Shown: piece by piece, positions 47,002-57,390 of the stretch
Numbering within the stretch: the first letter of the stretch is position 1
Layout: each line of letters begins with the position of its first letter
Origin: Metabacillus litoralis
GTDB taxonomy: Bacteria > Bacillota > Bacilli > Bacillales > Bacillaceae
Assembly (NCBI RefSeq): GCF_003667825.1
Contig: NZ_CP033043.1
Span: 931,001-995,000, forward strand
Length of the DNA: 64,000 bases
Direction of reading: 5' to 3'
The notes under the pieces: model-generated
Seen by the model: the letters and a program-made list of their open reading frames with translations, nothing else
Told to the model about the DNA's origin: nothing
Database searches by the model: none
Translations under genes and position numbers: made by a program

Positions 47002-48232
47002 ACATGTCTTTTCTTTGCGATGAAATCATTCCAAGTTTTACAATAAGAGGTTTGATGGATAGCCCTTGAATCAGTAAGGAAAAAAGCACAACACTAAAGG
47101 TTAATAATAAAACTGTTTCTTTTCCCTCGAAGTCTGGTGAAAGACTTAAAGCTAGTGCTATTGAAAGGCTTCCTTTTAATCCACCCCAATTAATTATATG
47201 CTTCTCTTTGCTTGATAAGCCCGATCCAAAAGCTGTACTAGTATACACGGCTATTGCTCGGCCTACTATGACAATGATAATAGCTAAGAAAATCATTCCC
47301 CATTTCTGACTAAAATCAATATTTCTTATTTCAAGACCGATCATTAGAAAAATAAGTGAGTTTGCGATTTGTGTAATACTATCCCAAAATGTGTTTATAT
47401 TCGTTTTTGTCTGTTCTGACATCCCAATTTTTGAGCCATAGCTTCCGAAAACTAATCCTCCTACCACAACGGCAATAACTCCTGAAACATGAAAGTGCTC
47501 TGCAATAAAATAACAACCAAAGAATAATAAAATCGAAAACGCCACTTCTAACGGGTAATCATCAAAAGGCCTTAAAAATTGGCTAAATAAAAAGCCTAAT
47601 AATAAGCCGACCAATAATCCGCCAATACTAAATTTAAGAAACAATAAGATACCTGCTCCAATGCCTGTAATACCCATTTCTATATAGGATATTAAATAGA
47701 TGGTTGAAATCTGAAATAAAACAACCGCAATTCCGTCATTTACTAAGGATTCACCCTCGATCGTAATCGCAAGGTTCTTTGGTACGCCGAGAGTCTTAAA
47801 AATGGACAACACACTTATTGGGTCAGTAGCACTCATTAATGCAGCGAATGTAAATGCTACAACTAAAGGTAAACCGATTATGTAGTATGACCCTAAACCA
47901 ATTAATAAAAACGATAATAATGTCCCTGCAAATGCAAGAGCCAGGATTGGTTTTCGTTGGTTATTTAGTAAAGAAAATTCTAGCTTTAAAGTAGCATCTC
48001 CTAATAAGATAGGTAAAAACAATGAAATAATTATTGCCTGAAACACATTTGATTGTGTAATAAACTGCTCAGCTTCCTCAATAATTGGAATATCTGTTAG
48101 ACCTAGGAAAAGTCCAACTAACACTAAAGCAATTGAATATGGCTGCTTTACAAGCTTCGCAATGGCTATAACAGCAATTGATATTGCAAGTAATATAAGA
48201 ATTTGTATAAAAATTTCATTGAAGAAGTGCAT
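47000..48232 (-). CDS. CPA1-type cation/proton antiporter
   Basis: A 410-residue membrane protein with about 11-12 hydrophobic segments, family CPA1 (NhaP/NHE type). SATDPISVLS and GESLVNDGIAVVLF carry the conserved Asp and Asn-Asp residues for ion exchange; GLFLGLTDIP is near the start. No long cytoplasmic tail. ATG at 48232 has GGAGG five bases before it; 12 more codons upstream to 48268 contain that ribosome site and are rejected. The ion (Na+ or K+) is not known. It is transcribed against its neighbours and separates ymcA from cotE, adjacent in B. subtilis, so it is an insertion relative to that order. Confidence 0.87.
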   Translation of the reverse strand: MHFFNEIFIQILILLAISIAVIAIAKLVKQPYSIALVLVGLFLGLTDIPIIEEAEQFITQSNVFQAIIISLFLPILLGDATLKLEFSLLNNQRKPILALAFAGTLLSFLLIGLGSYYIIGLPLVVAFTFAALMSATDPISVLSIFKTLGVPKNLAITIEGESLVNDGIAVVLFQISTIYLISYIEMGITGIGAGILLFLKFSIGGLLVGLLLGFLFSQFLRPFDDYPLEVAFSILLFFGCYFIAEHFHVSGVIAVVVGGLVFGSYGSKIGMSEQTKTNINTFWDSITQIANSLIFLMIGLEIRNIDFSQKWGMIFLAIIIVIVGRAIAVYTSTAFGSGLSSKEKHIINWGGLKGSLSIALALSLSPDFEGKETVLLLTFSVVLFSLLIQGLSIKPLIVKLGMISSQRKDM

Positions 48233-48444
48233 ATCTTCCTCCGGTTTCACATAGATTTTTTTGAACACTCAACTAAATAATGACTTTTTTACCTTTCCCG
48301 TTAAACACGGAAAAATAACATAGTTGAGAGTAAAGTTTAAATTTGTTTTAGATGATAAAGGCGCTAAAAAGAAACTTAGGCAATTATTGTATGACTTACA
48401 CATGCACCTTTTTACTTTTTTAGGCACATATTCTGTGAACCCAG

Positions 48445-48452
48445 CATACAAT
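48445..48452 (+). promoter_or_regulatory. Candidate sigma-E -10 element for cotE
   Basis: CATACAAT matches the sigma-E -10 consensus CATACAnT. An ATA lies 14 bases upstream, slightly closer than the usual 16-18. B. subtilis cotE has a sigma-E promoter (P1). Confidence 0.45.
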
Positions 48453-48510
48453 GTACTATACGTTACATGTATTGGCGTAACATGTCATAAATTCATTTAA
48501 TTAATTAGCA

Positions 48511-48519
48511 CATATGTTA
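48511..48519 (+). promoter_or_regulatory. Candidate sigma-K -10 element for cotE
   Basis: CATATGTTA fits CATAnnnTA. No AC is found at the ideal -35 distance. B. subtilis cotE has a later sigma-K promoter (P2) closer to the gene, which this position would match. Confidence 0.4.
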
Positions 48520-48569
48520 CTAGCCTAGCATAGGATTAAATGAAGATTCATTGAGGAGGGTATGCTCGA

Positions 48570-49115
48570 ATGTCTGAATACAGAGAGATTATTACAAAAG
48601 CAGTTGTTGCAAAAGGACGTAAATTTTCACAATGTACACATACGATTTCACCATCGCAAAAACCTGCGAGCATTTTAGGTGGTTGGATTATTAACCATAA
48701 CTATGATGCGCATAAGAAAGGTAAAACAGTTGAAGTTGAAGGTACTTATGATATTAATGTTTGGTATTCTTACAACGAAAACACAAAAACAGAAGTGGTT
48801 ACAGAACGTGTAGATTATGTAGATGTGATTAAGCTTAGATATAAAGATGATAACTTTATTGATGATGAACATGAAGTAATTTGTAAAGCTCTTCAACAAC
48901 CAAACTGTTTAGAAGTAACAATTTCACCAAACGGAAATAAAATTATTGTTCAAGCGGAACGCGAGCATCTTGCAGAGGTTATCGGTGAAACGAAAGTATG
49001 TGTACACGTTAATCCAGAAGGCTGCGATGATGATGATGATTGTTGGGAAGAAGAATTAGAAGATGAGTTTGAAGACTTGAATCCTGAGTTTTTAGTTGGA
49101 GATGTAGAAGAGTAA
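48570..49115 (+). CDS. cotE: Outer spore coat morphogenetic protein CotE
   Basis: A 181-residue CotE protein, the scaffold that holds the outer coat around the forespore. The start [21 protein letters not shown] (named in part: [18 protein letters not shown]) is nearly fixed in Bacillus. The middle HPN-rich segment [10 protein letters not shown] and the very acidic tail (Asp/Glu runs, residues about 155-178) are also typical. ATG start with TGAGGAGGG. Full length. Expected in the mother cell; two candidate sporulation -10 elements precede it. Confidence 0.96.
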   Translation: MSEYREIITKAVVAKGRKFSQCTHTISPSQKPASILGGWIINHNYDAHKKGKTVEVEGTYDINVWYSYNENTKTEVVTERVDYVDVIKLRYKDDNFIDDEHEVICKALQQPNCLEVTISPNGNKIIVQAEREHLAEVIGETKVCVHVNPEGCDDDDDCWEEELEDEFEDLNPEFLVGDVEE

Positions 49116-49147
49116 CTAGGGGGAAGCAACCTCCTAGTTTTTTTATT
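49114..49147 (+). terminator. Intrinsic terminator after cotE
   Basis: AACTAGG(G) / CCTAGTT stem followed by a T-run; overlaps the stop codon. Confidence 0.88.
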
Positions 49148-49435
49148 TCAGAGTACAAGATTTCCTCTAACCTCATGCAATCCCATCAAAATCTCCTTTC
49201 CACTTGATTTACCTTCTATATTTATGTTAGTAACGTAAATTTCCATCTTGCTATTTTCACTAGAAATTGTCGATTTATGCTATAATGTACTTTGTTGAAA
49301 AAGGCTAATTTTCACCATTACTGACGATAATCGTATTTTAAGAAGACGAGTAGAAAAACACGATAGTACTCAGAGAAGATGATAGTGAAGAAATGAACCT
49401 ATAAAGAACGTTAACAGTGGTATTGGAGGATAAAC
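49148..49435 (+). other. Intergenic region before mutS
   Basis: No gene is seen. It contains the extended -10 promoter candidate for mutS (listed separately); otherwise AT-rich and without recognisable structure. Confidence 0.4.
49278..49286 (+). promoter_or_regulatory. Extended -10 promoter, probably for mutSL
   Basis: TGC directly before TATAAT gives an extended -10 (TGnTATAAT). No good -35 hexamer is found, as is common with extended -10 promoters. It is about 150 bases upstream of mutS. Confidence 0.55.
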
Positions 49436-52036
49436 ATGGCAACTTACACGCCAATGATACAGCAATATTTAAAGATAAAGGCAGAATATCAAGATGCCTT
49501 TTTATTTTTCCGTTTAGGAGATTTTTATGAAATGTTTTTTCAAGATGCTATTAAGGCATCACAGGAATTAGAAATTACTTTAACAAGCCGTGATGGAGGC
49601 GGAGAAGAAAGAATACCAATGTGTGGGGTTCCTTATCATTCTGCTCCTAACTATATCGAACAATTGATTACAAAAGGTTATAAGGTTGCTATTTGCGAGC
49701 AAACGGAAGATCCGAAGCAGGCAAAAGGTGTAGTTAGAAGAGAAGTTGTTCAACTTATTACACCAGGTACTGTAATGGATGGAAAAGGAATTCAAGAAAA
49801 AGAGAACAATTATATTGCTTCCATAACCGAATTTGATTCTCAATTTGGTTTGGCATTAAGTGACTTAACAACGGGTGAAAACCTTGTTGCCTATTGTTCA
49901 AGTTTTGATGATTTATTAAATGAAATCTATTCTGTAGGTGCAAAAGAAATTGTGGTTTTAAATGATTTTCAAGAAAAATGGAAAAAGCAGCTTATAGATC
50001 GGTGTCAAGCAACTTTATCCTATCAAATAGAATCATCAATTTCAGAACATTTTTCTTCACTTGTTGAAGAAATAAATGATGAGCGGCTCGTTACAACATT
50101 TGGTAGACTATTATCTTATTTAGAACGGACTCAAAAACGTAGTTTAGATCACTTACAAAAACTAAAAGTGTACTATCTTCATGATGCGATGAAGATTGAT
50201 CTTTTTTCAAAAAGAAATCTTGAACTAACAGAAACAATTCGTTCAAAAGGGAAAAAAGGCTCGCTTTTATGGTTGTTAGATGAAACAAAGACGGCAATGG
50301 GTGGAAGACTCTTGAAACAATGGGTAGACAAGCCTCTTGTAGATAAGGTGAAAATCGAAAAGCGATTGTCAATGGTTGAAACTTTAATGGAACACTTTTT
50401 TGAACGAGAAGACCTAAGGCAATTATTAAAGGAAGTATATGATTTAGAGCGCCTAGCTGGTCGAGTAGCGTTTGGTAATGTAAATGCTAGAGACCTTATT
50501 CAACTTAAAAAATCGTTACAGCAGGTTCCAGCAATTGAAAGTTTATGTCAATCCTTACAAAGTGAGACATTTTCTATAGAAAGATTAGATTCTTGTGAGG
50601 ATTTAACAAATTTATTAGAACGTTCGATAATTGAAAACCCACCTTTATCCGTTAAGGAAGGGAACATTATAAACGATGGCTATAACGAGCAATTAGATCA
50701 GTATCGTGATGCCAGTCGAAACGGGAAAACCTGGATTGCTCAGCTTGAACAGCAAGAGCGACAAAAAACAGGGATTAAGTCACTGAAGATTGGATATAAC
50801 AAAGTTTTTGGTTATTATATCGAAGTAACAAGAGCAAACCTTCACCTTTTAGAAGAAGGCATGTATGAGCGTAAACAAACACTGTCTAATGCTGAACGCT
50901 TTATTACTCCTGCTCTAAAAGAAAAAGAGTCACTAATCTTAGAGGCAGAAGAAAAAATTGTAGAATTAGAATATCAATTATTTGTTGAGATTAGAGAAAA
51001 AATTAAACAATATATTCCGAGATTACAAGGTTTAGCTAAACGCCTCAGTGAATTAGATGTGCTTCAGTGTTTTGCAACTGTAAGTGAAAATCGACACTAT
51101 TGCAAGCCTACTTTTTCTCCATCTAATGAACTATTTATTAAGAATGGTCGTCACCCAGTTGTAGAGAAAGTAATGGATAATCAGGAATACGTAGCAAATG
51201 ATTGTTATTTTAACAATGAACGACATATGCTGCTTATCACAGGACCAAATATGTCAGGGAAAAGCACGTATATGCGTCAAATAGCTTTAACGTCAATTCT
51301 AGCTCAAATAGGTTGCTATGTACCTGCTTCGGAAGCTGTTTTACCTATTTTTGATCAAATTTTCACGCGAATTGGTGCAGCTGATGACCTCATATCAGGT
51401 CAAAGTACGTTTATGGTAGAAATGCTTGAAGCTAAAAATGCCATTGCTCATGCTACTTCTCAAAGCTTAATATTGTTTGATGAAATCGGAAGAGGAACCT
51501 CAACTTATGATGGAATGGCTTTAGCACAAGCTATTATTGAACATATTCATGAAAAAATAGGCGCTAAAACACTATTCTCTACACACTATCATGAACTAAC
51601 AGTTCTCGAAGAACAATTACAATCGTTAAAAAATATTCATGTAAAAGCCATTGAGGAAAATGGTAAAGTTGTGTTTTTACACAAAATTGAAGAAGGTGCA
51701 GCAGATAAAAGTTATGGTATACATGTAGCAGAACTCGCTGAACTCCCACAATCTTTAATTGTACGTGCGAAAGAAATATTGAAGGATCTAGAAAAAGATA
51801 GTAAAGGCACAAATTCTGTCACACCGAAGAAGAGTGAAAGGGTACAAGAAGAATCTTTTATAGACTCTCAGCTCTCTCTGTTCCCGGATCATGGACGACA
51901 GTCTTCGACTAAAATACCAACTCTATCTAAGAAAGAACAACATGTTGTTGAACAATTAAAATCTATGAATCTTTTAGAAATGACACCTCTTGATGCAATC
52001 AATGCACTATATCAATTGCAGAAAAAGGTGAAATAA
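49436..52036 (+). CDS. mutS: DNA mismatch repair protein MutS
   Basis: An 866-residue mismatch-recognition ATPase. The N-terminal domain has the mismatch-wedging Phe-x-Glu motif in GDFYEMF (about residues 29-35). Core and clamp domains follow. The C-terminal ABC-type ATPase has Walker [10 protein letters not shown] and Walker [17 protein letters not shown]; a helix-turn-helix dimerisation segment ([17 protein letters not shown]) ends the protein. ATG start with a GGAGG site. Full length for Bacillus. Forms an operon with mutL, which starts 23 bases after its stop. Confidence 0.97.
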   Translation: MATYTPMIQQYLKIKAEYQDAFLFFRLGDFYEMFFQDAIKASQELEITLTSRDGGGEERIPMCGVPYHSAPNYIEQLITKGYKVAICEQTEDPKQAKGVVRREVVQLITPGTVMDGKGIQEKENNYIASITEFDSQFGLALSDLTTGENLVAYCSSFDDLLNEIYSVGAKEIVVLNDFQEKWKKQLIDRCQATLSYQIESSISEHFSSLVEEINDERLVTTFGRLLSYLERTQKRSLDHLQKLKVYYLHDAMKIDLFSKRNLELTETIRSKGKKGSLLWLLDETKTAMGGRLLKQWVDKPLVDKVKIEKRLSMVETLMEHFFEREDLRQLLKEVYDLERLAGRVAFGNVNARDLIQLKKSLQQVPAIESLCQSLQSETFSIERLDSCEDLTNLLERSIIENPPLSVKEGNIINDGYNEQLDQYRDASRNGKTWIAQLEQQERQKTGIKSLKIGYNKVFGYYIEVTRANLHLLEEGMYERKQTLSNAERFITPALKEKESLILEAEEKIVELEYQLFVEIREKIKQYIPRLQGLAKRLSELDVLQCFATVSENRHYCKPTFSPSNELFIKNGRHPVVEKVMDNQEYVANDCYFNNERHMLLITGPNMSGKSTYMRQIALTSILAQIGCYVPASEAVLPIFDQIFTRIGAADDLISGQSTFMVEMLEAKNAIAHATSQSLILFDEIGRGTSTYDGMALAQAIIEHIHEKIGAKTLFSTHYHELTVLEEQLQSLKNIHVKAIEENGKVVFLHKIEEGAADKSYGIHVAELAELPQSLIVRAKEILKDLEKDSKGTNSVTPKKSERVQEESFIDSQLSLFPDHGRQSSTKIPTLSKKEQHVVEQLKSMNLLEMTPLDAINALYQLQKKVK

Positions 52037-52059
52037 AAAGCAAGAAGGCGGTGAGATAA

Positions 52060-53958
52060 TTGGGTAAAATAATTCGCCTAGATGATATGTTATCAAATAA
52101 AATTGCAGCAGGAGAGGTCGTTGAACGACCTGCGTCTGTTGTGAAAGAGTTATTAGAAAATGCGATAGATGCAAACAGTACCATTGTGGAAATTGATATA
52201 GAGGAAGCTGGTTTAAGCAAAATTAGAATTGTTGATAATGGTGATGGCATTGAACCTGATGATTGTTTAAATGCTTTCCACCGTCATGCCACAAGTAAAA
52301 TTAAAGATGAAAATGATCTTTTTCGGATTCGGACTCTCGGCTTTAGAGGGGAGGCGCTTCCCAGTATTGCCTCTGTTTCTTTACTTGATATGAAAACAAG
52401 TACAGGAGAAGGAGCGGGAACAAATCTAATTTTATCGGGTGGAAAAATTGAAAAACATGAATCGACCTCAAGTCGAAAAGGAACAGATATTACGGTTAGG
52501 AATCTTTTTTTCAATACACCAGCCAGGTTGAAATACATGAAAACTGTTCATACGGAATTAGGAAACATTACGGACATTGTAAACCGAATTGCACTTGCAC
52601 ATCCAGAGGTTTCCATACGCTTAGTTCATAATGGTAAGAAGCTTCTTCATACGAGTGGAAATGGAGATGTCCGCCAGGTTTTGGCTTCAATCTATGGACT
52701 TTCCATTGCAAAAAAAATGAAAAAGTTAACTTTAGAATCTTTAGATTTTGAAGTAAATGGCTATGTTGCTTTACCTGAAATAACAAGAGCTTCCCGAAAC
52801 TATATATCAACGATCATTAATGGGCGATTTATAAAAAATTATTCTCTTGTTAAGGCCATTCAGCAAGGATATCATACGTTGCTACCAATAGGACGCTTTC
52901 CCATTGTATTCTTAGAAATAAAAATGGATCCGTTATTAGTTGATGTGAATGTTCATCCTTCGAAACTTGAGGTGAGGTTAAGTAAGGAAGCAGAACTAAA
53001 TGAACTGATTACAAATGGGATTAAAGATGTTTTTAAACAACAGCAACTTATACCATCCGTAGAATCTCCAAAAATGACGAAAACAAAGTCGGATGATGAG
53101 CAGCAACAATTTACCTTTGATCATACTAGAGAGGTTGTTAATGAAAGGCCATCAGCTTTTCAACAAACATCCCTAATACAGAGAACACCAATAGTAGAGG
53201 AAAAAGAACAACAACTTCATAATAAAATAGATGATAGCTGGCAATATCAAGATCAAATAGACGAGGAATTTCATGATGAAACTGAAACAGTAATAGTTCA
53301 TCATGAAGAAGAGGTATTTGAAGAGAACCTTTCTTATGATGAAAAACAGAAACAACAACCACTATTACAAGAAGAAAGAGTACCTGTCTTGTACCCAATT
53401 GGTCAAATGCATGGAACATATATATTAGCCCAAAATGATAGAGGGCTTTTTATCATAGATCAACATGCTGCTCAAGAGCGGATTAAATATGAATTCTTTA
53501 AAGAAAAAGTTGGACAGGTCCACTCGGAGGTTCAAGAGCTTTTGGTACCTCTAACCTTTGAATACTCTACTGATGAGACAATGATTATTGAAGAACATTT
53601 AAATGCATTAGCACAAGTCGGTATATTTCTCGAGCCTTTTGGTCGGAATAGCTACATTGTACGCTCACATCCACAGTGGTTTCCTAGAGGAGAAGAAAAA
53701 AGTACGATTGAGGAAATCATTCAGCAGGTACTCGATGATAAAAAGATAAATATTAAGAAACTCCGTGAAGAAGCAGCGATTATGATGAGTTGCAAAGCAT
53801 CCATCAAAGCGAATCATCACCTACGAAATGATGAGATTTTTGCATTACTTGAAACGTTAAGAAAAACGACTGATCCATTTACTTGTCCACATGGAAGACC
53901 AATTATTGTTCATTATTCGACCTATGAGATGGAAAAGATGTTTAAGAGAGTCATGTGA
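52060..53958 (+). CDS. mutL: DNA mismatch repair endonuclease MutL
   Basis: A 632-residue GHKL ATPase and nicking endonuclease. N-terminal ATPase motifs: [20 protein letters not shown] (motif I, Glu and Asn), DNGDGI and [13 protein letters not shown] Gln/Glu-rich linker covers about residues 335-430. The C-terminal endonuclease domain has the metal motif [12 protein letters not shown], plus SCKAS and CPHGRP, the zinc-binding parts seen in organisms without MutH. TTG start with AAGGCGGTGA upstream. Works with MutS. Confidence 0.96.
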   Translation: MGKIIRLDDMLSNKIAAGEVVERPASVVKELLENAIDANSTIVEIDIEEAGLSKIRIVDNGDGIEPDDCLNAFHRHATSKIKDENDLFRIRTLGFRGEALPSIASVSLLDMKTSTGEGAGTNLILSGGKIEKHESTSSRKGTDITVRNLFFNTPARLKYMKTVHTELGNITDIVNRIALAHPEVSIRLVHNGKKLLHTSGNGDVRQVLASIYGLSIAKKMKKLTLESLDFEVNGYVALPEITRASRNYISTIINGRFIKNYSLVKAIQQGYHTLLPIGRFPIVFLEIKMDPLLVDVNVHPSKLEVRLSKEAELNELITNGIKDVFKQQQLIPSVESPKMTKTKSDDEQQQFTFDHTREVVNERPSAFQQTSLIQRTPIVEEKEQQLHNKIDDSWQYQDQIDEEFHDETETVIVHHEEEVFEENLSYDEKQKQQPLLQEERVPVLYPIGQMHGTYILAQNDRGLFIIDQHAAQERIKYEFFKEKVGQVHSEVQELLVPLTFEYSTDETMIIEEHLNALAQVGIFLEPFGRNSYIVRSHPQWFPRGEEKSTIEEIIQQVLDDKKINIKKLREEAAIMMSCKASIKANHHLRNDEIFALLETLRKTTDPFTCPHGRPIIVHYSTYEMEKMFKRVM

Positions 53959-53988
53959 AAAAACATAAATAAAAATCAGAACACAACG

Positions 53989-54016
53989 GTCCCTCTTTTT
54001 GAGGGCTTTTTTCTTT
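53989..54016 (+). terminator. Intrinsic terminator after mutL
   Basis: CCCTC / GAGGG stem with five T residues in the loop and a T-run after it. Confidence 0.8.
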
Positions 54017-54293
54017 TAGTGAGAGAGACTTCTGAAAATAATCTATAATTACACTTTTATGATTAAGCTTAAATATGAATAATAATAATATTATGTAAAT
54101 AGAAAAACAAACGACTTCTTCCTAATTATTTTATATAATATAGCGGTTTTTAAGTTTATTACCCAGTGTAAAAATAAATAATAATAGAATGTTTACAATT
54201 ATATTAAAAAGGAAACAATAATCTGGTGTTCATATCATACACATGATAAGATGATGAACGTAGAATCTATTTGAAGTGAAAGAGTGGTTGTGT
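54017..54293 (+). other. Intergenic region between mutL and miaA
   Basis: Very AT-rich; no gene is supported. Several TATAAT-like strings exist, but none has a convincing -35 partner, so the miaA promoter is not assigned. Confidence 0.4.
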
Positions 54294-55232
54294 TTGAATA
54301 GAAAGAAAATCGTCGTCATCATTGGTCCAACAGCAGTTGGGAAAACAAAACTTAGCATTGACCTTGCCCGCCGATTAGATGGTGAAATTATTAGCGGTGA
54401 TTCAATGCAAATTTATAAAGGCATGGACATAGGAACAGCCAAAATTAGCGTAGATGAGATGGAGGGTATTCCTCATCATCTTATAGATATTAAAAATCCA
54501 GAAGACGATTTTTCAGTAGCGGAATTTCAAGGAAAAGTTAGACCATTAATTGATGACATGACAAGAGAAAACAAAATGCCAATGATTGTTGGAGGGACAG
54601 GCTTATATATTCAATCTGTTTTATATGATTATCAGTTTACAGAATCTCCATCAGATCCTGAATTTAGGAAGAAGCTTGAAGAAGACCTAAAAGTTAATGG
54701 TGAACTTGCTATACATCAAATGTTAGCTGATGTTGATCCGGAGTCTGCAACTAAAATTCATCCAAATAACACTAGAAGAGTGATTAGAGCTTTAGAAATT
54801 TTTCATTGTACAGGTGTGACGATGGCAGAGCATCTGAAACAACAGGAAAGCCAACTTTTGTATGATGTAGCCTTAGTTGGTTTAACAATGGACAGAGATG
54901 TTCTATATGCCAGGATTAACGAACGTGTTGATCTAATGATAAAACAAGGGCTCATTGAGGAAGTAAAGAAGTTGTATGATATTGGCATACGTGATACACA
55001 GGCAATCAAAGCAATTGGCTACAAAGAAATTTATGATTACTTTGATGGGTTAACAACACTTGAAGATGCAATAAGCCAATTAAAGCAGAATTCAAGAAGA
55101 TATGCTAAACGTCAGTTAACATGGTTTCGAAATAAAATGGATGTTAAATGGTTTAATATGACCCCACCTATAAATCATGAACAAAAGGTGGACGAAATTT
55201 TTACATACATAGCAGGAAAGCTGAAACTTTAA
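54294..55232 (+). CDS. miaA: tRNA dimethylallyltransferase MiaA
   Basis: Transfers an isopentenyl group to A37 of tRNAs that read UNN codons; MiaB (in this window) then modifies the product. P-loop GPTAVGKT near residue 11, [17 protein letters not shown], and the DxxR-type [14 protein letters not shown] and TWFRNK segments are typical. The start is uncertain: GTG 54276, TTG 54288 or TTG 54294. The last gives [14 protein letters not shown] and about 312 residues, the usual length, with a weak GAGTGG site. hfq follows after 38 bases, the conserved miaA-hfq pair. Confidence 0.94.
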   Translation: MNRKKIVVIIGPTAVGKTKLSIDLARRLDGEIISGDSMQIYKGMDIGTAKISVDEMEGIPHHLIDIKNPEDDFSVAEFQGKVRPLIDDMTRENKMPMIVGGTGLYIQSVLYDYQFTESPSDPEFRKKLEEDLKVNGELAIHQMLADVDPESATKIHPNNTRRVIRALEIFHCTGVTMAEHLKQQESQLLYDVALVGLTMDRDVLYARINERVDLMIKQGLIEEVKKLYDIGIRDTQAIKAIGYKEIYDYFDGLTTLEDAISQLKQNSRRYAKRQLTWFRNKMDVKWFNMTPPINHEQKVDEIFTYIAGKLKL

Positions 55233-55270
55233 TCGAATTAAAAGGTATAGATAAAAGAGGAGGACGAAAC

Positions 55271-55498
55271 ATGAAGCAATCAATCAATATTCAAGATCAA
55301 TTTCTTAATCAACTTCGTAAGGATGGAACGTTTGTAACTGTTTTCTTACTAAATGGATTCCAATTAAGAGGCCTTGTTAAGGGCTTTGATAACTTTACAG
55401 TATTGTTAGAAACAGAGGGTAAGCAACAGCTTATATACAAACATGCTATCTCAACATTTTCACCACAAAAAAACATACAAATAGAGCTAGAGCAATAA
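55271..55498 (+). CDS. hfq: RNA chaperone Hfq
   Basis: A 75-residue Sm-like protein. Sm1 motif: [20 protein letters not shown], with the Gln-rich start [19 protein letters not shown] region (quoted in part). Sm2 motif: [11 protein letters not shown], the Gram-positive form of YKHA. No extended C-terminal tail, as in other Firmicutes. ATG start with GAGGAGGA. Strong terminator directly after the stop. Confidence 0.96.
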   Translation: MKQSINIQDQFLNQLRKDGTFVTVFLLNGFQLRGLVKGFDNFTVLLETEGKQQLIYKHAISTFSPQKNIQIELEQ

Positions 55499-55541
55499 AA
55501 GTAAGGGAGTTGATGAAACACATCAACTCCCTTACTTTTTT
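55497..55541 (+). terminator. Very strong intrinsic terminator after hfq
   Basis: A perfect stem of about 16-17 bp (AAGTAAGGGAGTTGATG and its complement) with a 4-base loop and a T-run, starting at the stop codon. Confidence 0.95.
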
Positions 55542-55742
55542 GAATTTTATAATTAAAATAGATCTCAAGGTTTTAATTTATGAAAAATTGAATATAGATA
55601 AAGGAATGGATATTTCTTGGGAAAGCGCAGAAACCAACAAAAATCCTCCTTTTTTGCGTTTGCCTTTTGGACAATTTCATTCCATAGTCAAATTTTTAAA
55701 AAGCTCACGTATACTAAGTAACAGATAGTGAGGTGAAGGTCT

Positions 55743-56705
55743 TTGGAACGTGATCAAGCATTCACATATAAAACAAATGGACAAATAAATATAATCCTAA
55801 ACAATCAATCTAAAGAAAAAGTAGAAGTCAGCTCCTCTTCATATGATTTGAAAATTCCTAAGGCAGAAGTGAAGCATGCGATTTTAAAGGAAATTGAAGA
55901 AGAAATGAGCTCGCTTGTCGGGATGAATGAAATGAAGAGAATGATAAAAGAAATTTACGCTTGGATTTTTATAAATAAAAAGCGTGAAGAACAGGGGTTA
56001 AAAGTAGGAAAGCAAGCACTGCACATGATGTTTAAGGGAAATCCTGGTACAGGAAAAACAACGGTAGCAAGATTAGTTGGAAAGCTTTTTTTCCAAATGA
56101 ATGTTTTATCGAAAGGTCATCTTATAGAAGCAGAAAGGGCAGATCTCGTTGGAGAATATATCGGGCATACTGCACAAAAAACTCGAGATTTAATTAAGAA
56201 AGCCCTTGGTGGAATATTATTTATAGATGAAGCCTATTCTCTCGCAAGAGGAGGGGAAAAAGATTTTGGTAAGGAAGCAATTGATACATTGGTCAAACAT
56301 ATGGAAGATAAACAGCATGATTTTGTATTGATATTAGCGGGATACCCACGTGAAATGGATAACTTTTTGTCTTTGAACCCAGGACTTTTATCAAGGTTTC
56401 CACTTGTTGTAGATTTTCCGGATTATTCTGTGGACGACTTAATGGATATTTCGGAACTTATGATGACAGAACGAGAGTATAGATTTCACCAAGATGCAGA
56501 AATCAAACTCAAAGAACATCTAATGGCTGTTAAAACAGAAACACATCCATCAAAGTTTAGTAATGGTCGCTATGTTCGAAACATTATTGAAAAGTCTATC
56601 CGTTCACAAGCGATGAGGTTATTATTAACGGACAGATATAATCGTGAAGATCTTTTAACAATAAAAAGCCAAGATTTGGTATTAAATGAGCATAAAAGTA
56701 TTTGA
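55743..56705 (+). CDS. spoVK: Stage V sporulation protein K, AAA ATPase
   Basis: A 320-residue AAA+ ATPase of the CbxX/CfxQ type. Walker A GNPGTGKTT is at about residues 99-107 and Walker B ILFIDEAYSLARGG at about 158-171; a sensor region NPGLLSRFPLVVDFPDYS follows. It is required for a late stage of spore maturation in B. subtilis (literature). TTG start with GAGGTGAAGG upstream. The 200-base leader holds no clear sigma-E or sigma-K promoter that I can defend. Next in B. subtilis is hflX (ynbA); here an accessory block lies between. Confidence 0.95.
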   Translation: MERDQAFTYKTNGQINIILNNQSKEKVEVSSSSYDLKIPKAEVKHAILKEIEEEMSSLVGMNEMKRMIKEIYAWIFINKKREEQGLKVGKQALHMMFKGNPGTGKTTVARLVGKLFFQMNVLSKGHLIEAERADLVGEYIGHTAQKTRDLIKKALGGILFIDEAYSLARGGEKDFGKEAIDTLVKHMEDKQHDFVLILAGYPREMDNFLSLNPGLLSRFPLVVDFPDYSVDDLMDISELMMTEREYRFHQDAEIKLKEHLMAVKTETHPSKFSNGRYVRNIIEKSIRSQAMRLLLTDRYNREDLLTIKSQDLVLNEHKSI

Positions 56706-56747
56706 AGTTAAAGTTGTTTTTTATTGAGATAGACTTTCAAGACATCG

Positions 56748-56776
56748 TCCCCACTTTAATTGGGGGCTTTTGTTCT
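56748..56776 (+). terminator. Terminator after spoVK
   Basis: GTCCCCA with the complementary TGGGGGC around a short AT loop, then TTTTG. Short, but G+C-rich. Confidence 0.75.
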
Positions 56777-56853
56777 TAATAATATTTTTAAGAGGCGCTA
56801 GCCGTTCTTTTTTTATATTTTTATCATACATCATATATCAGGTTACTATTTGT

Positions 56854-56883
56854 ACTGTCTGTTCAATTACGGGACAGTTTTTT
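56854..56883 (+). terminator. Terminator or attenuator just upstream of a small ORF
   Basis: ACTGTC / GACAGT stem, 13-base loop, then six T residues. It ends only seven bases before the GGAGG of the next gene, so it could act as an attenuator on its leader. Confidence 0.7.
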
Positions 56884-56899
56884 CGATATGGAGGTAATG

Positions 56900-57241
56900 A
56901 TGAAAATAAAACTAATTCTTTTACTCGTTTTAACAGGGTTCTTATTAGGGCTTGGTATTGTCTTTATTAAGCCAGATACCGGAGGAACATCTAAAGAAGT
57001 AACAACCACTGAGGTCAAAGAAGATTATAAAACCTTTACTTATGTTATTACAAAGGTTGATGGCAATGAATATCAGGGACAATCTACAGATGGAAAAACT
57101 AAAATACAATTTAATAGCGAAAATATTAAACATCCTTTAAAAGAAAAACTTAAAGTGAAAGATAAGATTGTGGCTTATGTAGAATCAGAAAATCATATTA
57201 ATGGGATTATTAAAATCGAAAAAATTGAAAATGAAAAATAG
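56900..57241 (+). CDS. Small membrane-anchored protein of unknown function
   Basis: Product of 113 residues. An N-terminal hydrophobic segment (about residues 3-24, LILLLVLTGFLLGLGIVFI) has one short basic stretch before it, so it is a signal anchor or uncleaved signal peptide; there is no lipobox cysteine. The rest is a soluble, Lys/Glu/Thr-rich, beta-strand-like domain (TFTYVITKVDGNEYQGQST, then LKVKDKIVAYVESENH), reminiscent of small OB-fold domains, though I do not recognise the family. ATG 56900 is five bases after GGAGG; ATGs at 56888 and 56897 are too close. Flanked by terminators on both sides. Confidence 0.7.
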   Translation: MKIKLILLLVLTGFLLGLGIVFIKPDTGGTSKEVTTTEVKEDYKTFTYVITKVDGNEYQGQSTDGKTKIQFNSENIKHPLKEKLKVKDKIVAYVESENHINGIIKIEKIENEK

Positions 57242-57306
57242 ATTTCTTCGTTTTCTAAAACAAAAAAGGTACTTTTCACAGTACCCTTCAATATACAAAT
57301 ATAGTT

Positions 57307-57335
57307 ACGATAGTCAATTTATGACTATCGTTTTA
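57307..57335. terminator. Terminator between the small ORF and the holin gene
   Basis: Perfect ACGATAGTCA / TGACTATCGT stem with a 5-base loop and TTTTATG after it. It lies between convergent genes. Confidence 0.85.
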
Positions 57336-57390
57336 TGTTTACCTTAAACTGCTAATTCCATTGTAATTATAAGAACATGAACCATTATGT

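Larger units (their letters stand above)
48233..48569. other. Divergent region between the antiporter gene and cotE
   Basis: 337 bases with no supported gene. It must hold the antiporter promoter (minus strand; none obvious) and the two sporulation-type elements for cotE listed separately. Confidence 0.5.

Noticed and set aside
48269..48451. Minus-strand 60-codon ORF upstream of the antiporter gene
   Set aside because: No ribosome site; it covers the divergent promoter region of cotE.
55510..55728. Possible 72-codon ORF between hfq and spoVK
   Set aside because: It begins inside the hfq terminator hairpin and lacks a ribosome site.
56770..56970. Possible 66-codon ORF overlapping the small membrane protein gene
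   Set aside because: It reads through a terminator and overlaps a better-supported gene with a good ribosome site.
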